Positions 1 through 7,027 of a DNA stretch of 12,000 nt are shown one piece after another. This DNA is from an uncultured bacterium (lineage in GTDB: Bacteria > DRYD01). Below the pieces are notes generated by a model that was not told where the DNA came from, did no database searches, and worked only from the letters and a program-made list of their open reading frames with translations. The number at the start of each line of letters is the position of its first letter. Within the stretch, counting starts at the first letter, position 1. The stretch is taken from contig CAKZQG010000033.1 of the NCBI GenBank assembly GCA_937139605.1, forward strand, positions 1-12,000. The letters run 5' to 3'. The position numbers were made by a program, and so were the translations under genes.

Positions 1-73
1 ATCTCTTTTTTTCTTAAATATAACAACACATCAAATGGATTATATACTTTATCAGCTAAAAAATTATACCCAT

Positions 74-109
74 TATAACGAACGCAGTATGCGTGAGTTA
101 TATGAAATA
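74..109. repeat. Short palindromic insertion element, copy B (TA target)
   Basis: Read on the plus strand, the copy has an outer stem TATAAC (74-79) / GTTATA (97-102), an inner stem ACGCA (82-86) / TGCGT (90-94), a GTA loop and a TGAAATA tail. It interrupts the ATPase-like gene between the codons for Trp-Tyr and Asn-Gly. Removing 34 bp restores the family reading EWYNGYNFLADKVYNPFD. The flanks support a 2-bp TA duplication (4-bp TATA is also possible here). Outer stem, spacing and tail match the copy at 784-819, while the inner stem differs in sequence but still pairs. Confidence 0.8.
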
Positions 110-783
110 TACCACTCTTTTACTTCTTCTATATTTATATCTTCCAAATACTCCTTAAAATAATATTCCAATTCACTTTGTGTATATCCACATATATCTC
201 CATATCTCTTATCTAACGAAATATCCTTTAACTGATTTAATCCACTAAATAGTGATACCTTCGCAAATTTTGAAACCCCCATTACTAACACAAATCTTAT
301 ATATCTATCTAACCCTTTTAACACTGAATAAAACTCCTTTAATATTTTTCTAACCTCTTCTGCTTGTTTCTTATCTTCTATTAGATCTAATATTGGCTTA
401 TCATACTCATCTATTAACACTACTACCTGCTTACTATATTTCTCACTTAAGTCTATTATTAACTTTTTAAATCTTCTTATTCCATCTTTCTTTTTATCTT
501 CTTTTATCTTATATTTCCTATAGTTAATCTCTAGTTCATCTTCTATCCTATTATATACTTCCTTATACTCTCTTATATCTACTGAAAAATCTATTTTAAT
601 AACCGGATAGCTTTCATTCCAATCCCATTTATCTTCTATGTATAACCCTTTAAATAATTCCCTTTTCCCTTCATATATATATCTTATTGTTGATAGTAAT
701 AACGACTTCCCAAATCGTCTTGGCCTACTTAAAAACACATACTTTGAACTACTTAACAATTCATATATATACTTTGTTTTATC

Positions 784-819
784 TATAACGAAGGCGTAAG
801 CCTAATGTTATATGAAATA
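784..819. repeat. Short palindromic insertion element, copy A (TA target)
   Basis: This is the second copy of the element at 74-109, in the same orientation. The outer stem is TATAAC (784-789) / GTTATA (807-812), the inner stem AGGC (792-795) / GCCT (800-803), the loop GTAA, and the tail TGAAATA. It sits between the codons for NNYIYV and DKTKYIYELL of the ATPase-like gene. Removing 34 bp, counting one TA as target duplication, joins these two segments in frame. Both copies have exactly 17 nt between the outer stem arms. No other copy is visible in the window. Confidence 0.8.
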
Positions 820-1070
820 CATATATGTAATTATTTGTTATCAATTCTTTAAAATCACTTATTCCAATTGGTAATTTTTTCATAAAAAACACCTCTTTAA
901 ATAAACATTTTCTAATTAATATTTAAATTAATCTTAAATATTATTCCTTTTTCATTAGTTAATTATTTATTCAATAATGAAAGTCCAACTCTAAAAACAT
1001 CATTCAAACGAAAAAATTAGCTTGTAAGTGAAAGGAAATGAAAAATTAACTCTAAAAATTTTAATATTAT

Positions 1071-1106
1071 AAATAAAATAAAAAGGGGAGCGAAAAAGCC
1101 CCCCTT
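1071..1106 (-). terminator. Rho-independent terminator of the small lipoprotein gene
   Basis: On the minus strand an AAGGGG...CCCCTT type stem (1083-1088 with 1101-1106), continued by a two-pair GC/CG step after one mismatch, closes a six-base loop at 1092-1097. It is followed by a T-rich run (TTTTTATTTTATTT, ending near 1071). It lies about 30 bp after the stop codon at 1139 and is by far the most GC-rich patch in the neighbourhood, as expected for an intrinsic terminator. Confidence 0.85.
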
Positions 1107-1138
1107 ACTCCTTAATTTTATCTTTAATTAATATAACC

Positions 1139-1441
1139 CTACTCTATCTTTATCATATACATATCAAAATTATTACGATTAGAGCTATATCCAGTGATAT
1201 AAATTTTACCACTTCTATCTACATGCAGGGAATTTCCATAATCATCCTGATTCCCGCCTGCAATGTTATGAAATATAGAGACAACATCATTATCTCCGTC
1301 TTGATCTATATCTCTGTTTAGTAAAATTGTTTTTATGCCGCTACCTCCTCCAATTCCAAATAAATTACAACTTACTATAAAAACCATAACTAAACTTAAT
1401 ATAATTCCTTTTAATGTTAATAAAAGTAATGTTCTTTTCAT
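1139..1441 (-). CDS. Small lipoprotein with a single SBBP-type repeat
   Basis: This 100-residue protein starts with a lysine/arginine and hydrophobic signal peptide ending in a lipobox (IVSC, Cys25), so it should be lipid-anchored in the envelope. After a glycine-rich linker comes an acidic DIDQDGDND stretch (44-52), resembling calcium-binding DxDxDG loops in FG-GAP or dockerin-like repeats. The last 40 residues (GGNQDDYGNSLHVD, SGKIYITGYS, FDMYMIKIE) match an SBBP beta-propeller repeat. Such proteins usually carry many repeats, and one blade cannot close a propeller, so this may be an internally deleted relic or a unit that assembles with others. An AAGGGGTG ribosome binding site precedes the ATG and a TATAAT box lies at 1463-1468. 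The gene has its own terminator. The signal peptide resembles that of the lipoprotein starting at 11756. Function unknown. Confidence 0.7.
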   Translation of the reverse strand: MKRTLLLLTLKGIILSLVMVFIVSCNLFGIGGGSGIKTILLNRDIDQDGDNDVVSIFHNIAGGNQDDYGNSLHVDRSGKIYITGYSSNRNNFDMYMIKIE

Positions 1442-1509
1442 TTATTATCACCCCTTAACTTAATTATAATATTATTCAAAAAAAAATCCTCTTTTTTTAT
1501 TATTAAAAA

Positions 1510-3687
1510 TTATAATATTTTTGTATTTAATAGAATTAAATTAAAATTGATATTTAAATGTTTTTTATTATCTTTTAGGAATTGATAAAATAGTTTAGCT
1601 TTATCTGTTAAAAAAAACAACAATAGCCCCTTATAAAATTTTTTATCTATATATAACGTAGATAATTCATTTAAATTTATATTTTCATTTGAAATATAAA
1701 ACAATATCTTTTTAAAGTCATTAACATCCCTAACAAAATAACACTTATTTTTTAAATAATATTGATTTAAATATTGATAATTATCTTCATTATCTAGCAT
1801 AAATTCATCTAAAATAATATAAAACTTATTAAAAGAATTAACAAAATTCAAAAAACTTTCTTTACTTTTAAAATTAACATTAATAAGAAAAATTTCTTGA
1901 GAAAAAATAAAATTAGATAAAAAATTAGTCAATTCTAAAATTATAGGTTTATTCCTAATTTTTTGGCTAAATAATATATCTACAAAATCAAAAGAATACT
2001 TACTATTATTTATAGACCTTAATTTTAAAACAATAAAAGGATTAATTTCATTCAATTCGATATTATTCTTTAAATCTTTTAACTTTTTATAAAAATAATC
2101 ATTATTAGAAGTATTAATTGAAATTTCATTATTATTAAAAGTTTTTAAACTAAACGAGTTTTTCTGAATTGATATATTGTTTAAGAAGTAATTGATTATA
2201 AAAGGAGTAATAGGGATCTTAATTGAAGGTTTTTCATTTTTTTCTCCATATGGCTCCATTATTTCATTTATATTTTCTAAATTACTTAAAAACTTATCAA
2301 GGAAATAAAAAGGAACATTAACAGCTATTTTTGAATCCTTTTTAACATTAGGATTAATATTAGCTTTTTGATAAAATTGAACTAACTTTAAATTAACTAA
2401 GTGTCTGAATTCTTGGAATTTATTTGGATTTAATTCAATACCAGCTGCTTTAGAATGTCCCCCATACTTCCTTATCATATCCTTCCTATTTTTATCAATC
2501 TTAGAAAATAAATCAGTTATATTTATATCATCTATAGGGTTCCTAATGGATCCCTTTAAAGTATCATTAATTTTAACAAAAATTGCACAGGGTTTATTAT
2601 ATTCATTAGCTATCTTGCCAGCAACTATCCCCATTACCCCTAAATAATTTATATCATCCTCTATATAATCAGGAATTATGAACTCATCCTTATAATAGCT
2701 ATACTTATAGATATTTGAAATAACTTTTTGATATAATTTTTCTTGTAATCTTTGCCTATATTTATTTATTTGTTCTATTTCATAGATTTTTTGAGTTATT
2801 AATTTTTCATTGGTATATATATAATTAGATGTAATAAAATCAAAGATAATATCAGCAGAACTTATTCTACCAGGAGCATTTAATCTAGGAATTAATATGA
2901 AAGAAAAATCAAAAGAAGATAATGGATTACTTTTATACCCAATTTTTTCCCACATCTTTCTTAAAGAAAAAGGCATATAATTACTTTTACTAAGATTTAT
3001 CATTCTTTTAGTTATCCTTCTGTTTTCATCTAAAAGAGGGACAATATCTGCTAAAGTGCCGATCCCTGCTAAATATAAAATATCTTTTTCTATCTCATAT
3101 TTAGCATTATCTTTAGAATAGTTTAATAAAAATGCACCTATCTTGTAAGCAATCCCGGAAGCACATAAATACTTATATTTTAAATCAGTTAAGAACGGAT
3201 GGATTATTAAGTTTGCTTTTGGTAAAGTTTCTGGTAAAGTATGATGATCTATTACTATAACCTTCATCCCATTATTCACTAAATACTCTATCTCATTAAC
3301 AGAGGATATCCCGTTATCTATCGTTATGATCAAATCATAATTTTTTAAACCATATTTATAATTAATTGATTTTAAAGTATTAGGATTTAGGCCATAACCA
3401 TCAGTATATCTATTAGGTAAATAGAAATCTACATCTTTAAACAAAGCCTTTAAAGCTATAGTTAAAATAGAAGAAGATATAACCCCATCTGCATCATAAT
3501 CCCCAATAACTAAAATCTTACTAGAACTCTCTATTATTTTAATAAACTTTAAAAACGTAATATCACTTAAATTAGGGATATAAATATCTTGTTGAAAGTG
3601 ATCTTTTATATATTGATTTACTTGATTTTCATCAAAACTTCTATTATATAGTATATTTTTTAACCACAAAAGTACATCAGGATTCAT
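1510..3687 (-). CDS. recJ: Single-stranded-DNA-specific exonuclease RecJ
   Basis: RecJ degrades single-stranded DNA 5' to 3' in recombination and in base-excision and mismatch repair, in the cytoplasm. The DHH phosphoesterase core is plain: VIGDYDADGV (residues 61-69), TIDNG (122-126), the namesake DHH at 147-149, and GTLADIVPLL (210-219). The DHHA1 part has YLGVMGIVAGKI (348-359), KGSIRNP and GGHSKAAG (409-416). A PYGEKNEKP motif follows, as at the start of the OB-fold region. The last 250 residues or so are lysine/asparagine-rich and poorly conserved, giving 725 residues, longer than the smallest RecJ proteins. The aromatic-His pair usually found before the GV.GIVA motif reads Asn-Tyr here. 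The gene starts 17 bp after dtd on the same strand and has no visible Shine-Dalgarno sequence, so coupled translation is likely. The start is the best available methionine. Confidence 0.93.
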   Translation of the reverse strand: MNPDVLLWLKNILYNRSFDENQVNQYIKDHFQQDIYIPNLSDITFLKFIKIIESSSKILVIGDYDADGVISSSILTIALKALFKDVDFYLPNRYTDGYGLNPNTLKSINYKYGLKNYDLIITIDNGISSVNEIEYLVNNGMKVIVIDHHTLPETLPKANLIIHPFLTDLKYKYLCASGIAYKIGAFLLNYSKDNAKYEIEKDILYLAGIGTLADIVPLLDENRRITKRMINLSKSNYMPFSLRKMWEKIGYKSNPLSSFDFSFILIPRLNAPGRISSADIIFDFITSNYIYTNEKLITQKIYEIEQINKYRQRLQEKLYQKVISNIYKYSYYKDEFIIPDYIEDDINYLGVMGIVAGKIANEYNKPCAIFVKINDTLKGSIRNPIDDINITDLFSKIDKNRKDMIRKYGGHSKAAGIELNPNKFQEFRHLVNLKLVQFYQKANINPNVKKDSKIAVNVPFYFLDKFLSNLENINEIMEPYGEKNEKPSIKIPITPFIINYFLNNISIQKNSFSLKTFNNNEISINTSNNDYFYKKLKDLKNNIELNEINPFIVLKLRSINNSKYSFDFVDILFSQKIRNKPIILELTNFLSNFIFSQEIFLINVNFKSKESFLNFVNSFNKFYIILDEFMLDNEDNYQYLNQYYLKNKCYFVRDVNDFKKILFYISNENINLNELSTLYIDKKFYKGLLLFFLTDKAKLFYQFLKDNKKHLNINFNLILLNTKIL

Positions 3688-3704
3688 AAGTAAAATTGTA
3701 ATTG

Positions 3705-4154
3705 TTATAATTCAAAGATAAAAGTAACAGGCCCATCATTGATTATACCTACTTCCATTTTAGCACTAAATACCCCTTCTTTTACCTTTGGATAATGCTC
3801 TTTTAATAGTTTGACAAAATTATCATATAAAATTTTAGCATCATCTTTGTTAAGCGATCTATCAAAAGAAGGCCTCCTACCTTTAGAAATATCCCCGTAT
3901 AAAGTAAATTGAGAAACCACTAAAATTTCACCATCTATATCCTTTATTGATAAATTCATTTTTTGATGATCATCTTCAAATATCCTTAAATTTATTACTT
4001 TCTCTACTGCTTTAATTAATTTATTATTAATATTATCATTTTTATCTTCATTACTAAAACCTACCAATATATTTAATCCTTTCCCTATTTTCGATACCAA
4101 TTCATTATTAACCTTAACATAAGATTCCTTTACTCGCTGAATAACTAACTTCAT
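3705..4154 (-). CDS. dtd: D-aminoacyl-tRNA deacylase Dtd
   Basis: Dtd hydrolyses D-amino acids (and glycine from mischarged tRNAAla) off tRNA, so that they do not enter translation. The 149-residue length is normal for the family. The start MKLVIQRVKESYV, the SQFTLYG motif (81-87), GRRPSFDRS, and the C-terminal NDGPVTFIFE with the Gly-cisPro pair (141-142) that reads D-chirality are all present. It is the first gene of a two-gene unit with recJ. The 5' leader lacks an obvious Shine-Dalgarno sequence but carries one arm of a 12-bp inverted repeat 36 bp upstream; the other arm lies before gatA. Confidence 0.96.
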   Translation of the reverse strand: MKLVIQRVKESYVKVNNELVSKIGKGLNILVGFSNEDKNDNINNKLIKAVEKVINLRIFEDDHQKMNLSIKDIDGEILVVSQFTLYGDISKGRRPSFDRSLNKDDAKILYDNFVKLLKEHYPKVKEGVFSAKMEVGIINDGPVTFIFEL

Positions 4155-4189
4155 AATTTATTAAGTTCTATTTTATTTATTTAATTTTA

Positions 4190-4330
4190 ACTTTCTTTAA
4201 TAAAAAAATTCTTTAAATTTTTAAATTAATCCTTTTATTTATAGCTTAAATTTCACATGGTTTAATTTTTATTGAGTTTTTATAAAAAGGTTAAATTAAA
4301 ATAATATTGAAATAAAAAATTAAAGAAAGT
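4190..4330. promoter_or_regulatory. Divergent intergenic region with symmetric 12-bp inverted repeat
   Basis: ATTAAAGAAAGT occurs at 4319-4330 on the plus strand, about 32 bp before the gatA start, and at 4201-4190 on the minus strand, about 35 bp before the dtd start. Each arm points toward its own gene, and the match extends with W-AAAAT. The placement suggests a shared regulator site or a common early-transcript element for two divergent genes, both concerned with aminoacyl-tRNA. The region is extremely AT-rich, so chance similarity is possible, and I see no convincing -35/-10 pair. Confidence 0.4.
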
Positions 4331-4349
4331 AAAAATATTTTTGTTTTTT

Positions 4350-4356
4350 AAGGGTG
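4350..4356 (+). promoter_or_regulatory. Ribosome binding site that fixes the gatA start
   Basis: AAGGGTG lies 6 bp before ATG 4363. A GTG at 4354, in frame three codons upstream, falls inside this ribosome binding site itself and has no site of its own. ATG 4363 is therefore the better start. Confidence 0.75.
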
Positions 4357-4362
4357 GAAAAG

Positions 4363-5808
4363 ATGAAAGCAAAAGATATTTTAAAACAATTAATAACTAA
4401 AAAAATTAGCGTTAAAGAAGTAACCCAAAAATATTTAGAAAATATAAATAAAAAGAATAGCATATTAAATGCGTTTATAACAGTATTTGATGAGGATTTT
4501 ATAAATGAGCAAGTTGAGAAAGCTCAGGAAATGATAAACAAAGGAAATCTAACTCCAGTTGTGGGGCTACCTATAGCTGTTAAAGATAATATAAATCTAA
4601 AAGGGTACCCCACTACTTGTGCTTCCAAAATTCTAAGTAATTATGTTTCTCCATATAATGCAACAGTTGTAGAAAAACTAATGTATAGTGGAGCAATAAT
4701 AGTAGGAAAAACTAACTTAGATGAATTTGCTATGGGATCTTCTAATGAGAACTCATATTATGGAGTTGTAAGAAATCCTTTGAATTTAGAATGGGTTAGC
4801 GGAGGTTCTAGTGGAGGTAGTGCAGTAGCTGTTAGCGCAGATATGGTCCCCCTATCCTTAGGTTCCGATACAGGAGGCTCTATAAGATTACCTGCAGCAT
4901 TCACAGGAATATATGGATTAAAACCTACATATGGTATGGTTTCCAGATTTGGGTTAGTAGCATATGCTTCTTCGTTAGATCAGATAGGTCCAATGGGTAA
5001 AGATCCCCAAGATTTAGCCTTAATAATGCAAGTAATAGCTGGATATGATCCAAAGGATTCTACAAGCTATAGAGATATCACTATAGATTTTATTAATGAA
5101 AATTTTGAACCTAACTTTGAGTTGGATTCATTAAAAGGCTTAAAAATAGGAGTACCTTTTAAGATAATAAATGATGAAGGAGTAGATAAAATAATAAGAG
5201 ATTGCTTAAATGAATTTATAAATACCTTAGCTAATAATGAAATAGAAATAATAGAAATAGATTTTCCTTATTTAAGTTATTCAATCCCTGCGTATTATAT
5301 AATAGCATCAAGTGAAGCCAGCTCTAATCTAGCTAGGTATGATGGAATAAGATATGGCTTAAGAATAGAGCATTTTCAAGATAAATTAATAGAAGATACC
5401 AGAACATTAATGAAAATAACAAGAGGTCAAGGGTTCGGCTTAGAGGTTAAAAGAAGAATAATGATCGGAACGTTCTGCTTATCAAGTGGGTATTATGATG
5501 CTTACTATAAAAAAGCTCAACAAGTTAGAACATTAATAAAACAAGATTTCCAAAAAATATTTAATAAAGTTGATTTGATTATAATGCCAACCTCACCTAC
5601 TTTACCCTTTAAAATTGGAGAAAAAATAAATGATCCAATAAAAATGTACTTAAGCGATATATATACAGTTGGAGTTAATCTAAGCGGATTACCATCATTA
5701 AATATCCCAATAAAATATCAGGATTTCTATGTAGGGGTTCAGTTAATTGGCAACTACTTTAAAGAAAAATTCCTTTTAAATGTAGCTAATCTCATAAACT
5801 TATTATAA
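4363..5808 (+). CDS. gatA: Glutamyl-tRNA(Gln)/aspartyl-tRNA(Asn) amidotransferase subunit A
   Basis: GatA is the amidase of the GatCAB complex, which releases ammonia from glutamine and channels it to GatB to convert Glu-tRNAGln (or Asp-tRNAAsn) to the amidated form. At 481 residues the length is normal. The amidase-signature triad is intact: Lys74 in GLPIAVKDNI, the cis-Ser in SGGSSGGS (Ser149 by spacing) and the nucleophile Ser173 in SDTGGSIRLP. Specific GatA features include MGSSNENSYYGVVRNP, GIYGLKPTYGMVSRFGLVAY, GLEVKRRIMIGTFCLSSGYYDAYY and a C-terminal NLSGLPSLNIPI. gatC and gatB are not adjacent, so the complex must be encoded at more than one locus. The gene is divergent from dtd and is followed after 38 bp by a phosphatase gene on the same strand. 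Other amidases share the signature, but these GatA-specific segments make that unlikely. Confidence 0.95.
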   Translation: MKAKDILKQLITKKISVKEVTQKYLENINKKNSILNAFITVFDEDFINEQVEKAQEMINKGNLTPVVGLPIAVKDNINLKGYPTTCASKILSNYVSPYNATVVEKLMYSGAIIVGKTNLDEFAMGSSNENSYYGVVRNPLNLEWVSGGSSGGSAVAVSADMVPLSLGSDTGGSIRLPAAFTGIYGLKPTYGMVSRFGLVAYASSLDQIGPMGKDPQDLALIMQVIAGYDPKDSTSYRDITIDFINENFEPNFELDSLKGLKIGVPFKIINDEGVDKIIRDCLNEFINTLANNEIEIIEIDFPYLSYSIPAYYIIASSEASSNLARYDGIRYGLRIEHFQDKLIEDTRTLMKITRGQGFGLEVKRRIMIGTFCLSSGYYDAYYKKAQQVRTLIKQDFQKIFNKVDLIIMPTSPTLPFKIGEKINDPIKMYLSDIYTVGVNLSGLPSLNIPIKYQDFYVGVQLIGNYFKEKFLLNVANLINLL

Positions 5809-5846
5809 AAAACAAAATATTACAAAACATAGGAGTTTTTGGATTT

Positions 5847-6884
5847 ATGAAAGTAATTGCTATTGGAGATTTACATGGGGACTTTTATAGATTCAAAAGA
5901 ATCCTTGAAGAAACTGAAACTCTAAACATAACAGAAAAAGACCCCAATAATATTGAATCATTAGAAATAAATTTCAAAAATCTTGAGGATAAAATAGTAG
6001 TCTTTATAGGAGACTATGTTGATTGGAGAGAAGAACAACTAGAAAATCCCTTAAATTTAAATAAAACACAACTAATTAAAGGAACAGCTAAAATACTAAA
6101 ATCTATAAATATAATTTATAATAATCAAGATTTTAAAGATAAATTTTATTTTTTAATAGGTAATCATGAAGATATGATGTTCAAAGCCTTAGACTTTATT
6201 GTTAATTATTACTTAAAAGATAAAGAAAAAGAAAGTATAGAGAAGGATTTAGAAGATTTAATAAATATAGTATCAGAAACCCCATATAAACTTATCTATG
6301 AATCAGAGAATCCTGTTTTCGCTGAAAAATATTTTAATTTTATAAATTGGTACTTTCAAGGGGGGAAAAATACTATTTTCTCATTTGGTAGCACCTTTAA
6401 TTTTATTAATAATATTCTAAATATGAAATTCTTTAAAGAATTAATTTTATATTTAAAGTTGTATGTATCAGATGGTTTAATATTTTTTGCTCATACTTTC
6501 CCCGATGATAAAGAAACACTAATAAATTCCTTAGATAATTCTGAGAATTCAAAAGATACAAAAATTATTGATGATTTTGTTATTAATCAATTTTTATGGA
6601 GTAGAAGGATATGGGGGATAGATGCTTTTAATGGAAAATATACTGAAGCCACTAAATTTGAAGAAATAAAAGACATATTTGAACATAACAAAATAAAACA
6701 CTTTATAATAGGACATACAAGAATCTCAAAAAATACAGAACCATTTTATCACTTTGATGGAAAAATAATAAACATAGATCTCCATGGAACTCCATTATCT
6801 AAACCCCTAATCCTTGAAAATTTAAATATCGCTAATATTAAAAGAACTAATTACTTAAATTCATTAATAAATATTTTTTCATAA
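5847..6884 (+). CDS. PPP-family metallophosphatase (calcineurin-like)
   Basis: The protein carries the ordered two-metal motifs of the PPP/calcineurin-like phosphoesterases: GDLHG at 7-11, GDYVDW at 55-60, GNHE at 105-108, a later metal-ligand His in FFAHTFP (His216), a WSRR segment at 251-254 and GHT at 289-291. This pattern resembles bacterial PPP enzymes (PrpE-like, or ApaH/protein-phosphatase type) that act on phosphoproteins or dinucleoside polyphosphates. The substrate cannot be told from sequence. The usual GDYVDR motif has Trp in place of the phosphate-binding Arg, although an Arg follows directly (DWREE). An acidic and asparagine/lysine-rich insert separates motifs one and two. At 345 residues it is larger than PrpE. 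An AGGAG site lies 11 bp before the ATG, a slightly long spacing. It probably shares a transcript with gatA. Confidence 0.82.
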   Translation: MKVIAIGDLHGDFYRFKRILEETETLNITEKDPNNIESLEINFKNLEDKIVVFIGDYVDWREEQLENPLNLNKTQLIKGTAKILKSINIIYNNQDFKDKFYFLIGNHEDMMFKALDFIVNYYLKDKEKESIEKDLEDLINIVSETPYKLIYESENPVFAEKYFNFINWYFQGGKNTIFSFGSTFNFINNILNMKFFKELILYLKLYVSDGLIFFAHTFPDDKETLINSLDNSENSKDTKIIDDFVINQFLWSRRIWGIDAFNGKYTEATKFEEIKDIFEHNKIKHFIIGHTRISKNTEPFYHFDGKIINIDLHGTPLSKPLILENLNIANIKRTNYLNSLINIFS

Positions 6885-6940
6885 ATGAAATTTAAACTAA
6901 ACTATTTTAAAACAAGTTAGGAATTTTATAGGAAGAATAA

Positions 6941-7027
6941 GTGCTAAAATCGTGGTTTTAGAGGTATACAGTTAATTAACATTGTTTTTGTGCTAAAGTC
7001 TATGGGTAGGATTAAAGGTTACTTTAG
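6941..7027 (+). other. Two consecutive GTGCTAAA hairpins in the long intergenic gap
   Basis: GTGCTAAA occurs at 6941-6948 and 6990-6997. Each begins a stem closed by a matching arm: CTAAAA (6944-6949) with TTTTAG (6956-6961), and CTAAAG (6993-6998) with CTTTAG (7022-7027). A perfect 10-bp palindrome, GTTAATTAAC, sits between them at 6971-6980. The stretch is less AT-rich than other gaps here and has no open frame. It could be a structured RNA or part of the transposon relic that follows. Confidence 0.35.

Larger units (their letters stand above)
1..883 (-). pseudogene. Disrupted AAA-ATPase-like / PD-(D/E)XK nuclease-family gene, 5' part
   Basis: The gene starts at ATG 883-881, behind an AAAGAGGTG ribosome binding site, and reads MKKLPIGISDFKELI, the usual N-terminus of the AAA-ATPase-like family (Pfam AAA-ATPase_like, normally followed by a PD-(D/E)XK nuclease-type domain). 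After about 22 codons it hits the palindromic insertion at 784-819, which shifts the frame and brings stops. The family sequence then resumes with DKTKYIYELL, a Walker A region (LSRPRRFGKSLLL), a Walker B region (VVVLIDEYDKPI) and GVSKFAKVSLFSGLN. A second insertion at 74-109 shifts the frame again; beyond it the sequence continues as NGYNFLADKVYNPFDVLLYL and leaves the window. The long middle open frame has only a TTG at 759 as a start, inside the ATPase domain, so it is not a separate gene. The C-terminal nuclease part lies off the window. The cellular role of this family is unclear; many genomes carry numerous copies. Calling it broken is firm unless the insertions are assembly errors. Confidence 0.85.

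Noticed and set aside
73-759. A 228-codon open frame that could be called as a stand-alone ATPase gene
   Set aside because: Its only start is a TTG inside the ATPase domain, and both ends are made by the palindromic insertions; family sequence continues on either side.
74-819. CRISPR array for the repeated palindromic segments
   Set aside because: The two copies are 700 bp apart with protein-coding sequence between them, not regularly spaced unique spacers.
987-1058. Direct repeat AACTCTAAAAA at 987-997 and 1048-1058
   Set aside because: Two short copies in AT-rich intergenic DNA without further structure; probably chance.
1458-1500. Possible terminator after recJ
   Set aside because: The pairing is almost wholly A-T and imperfect, so it cannot be told from background in this base composition.
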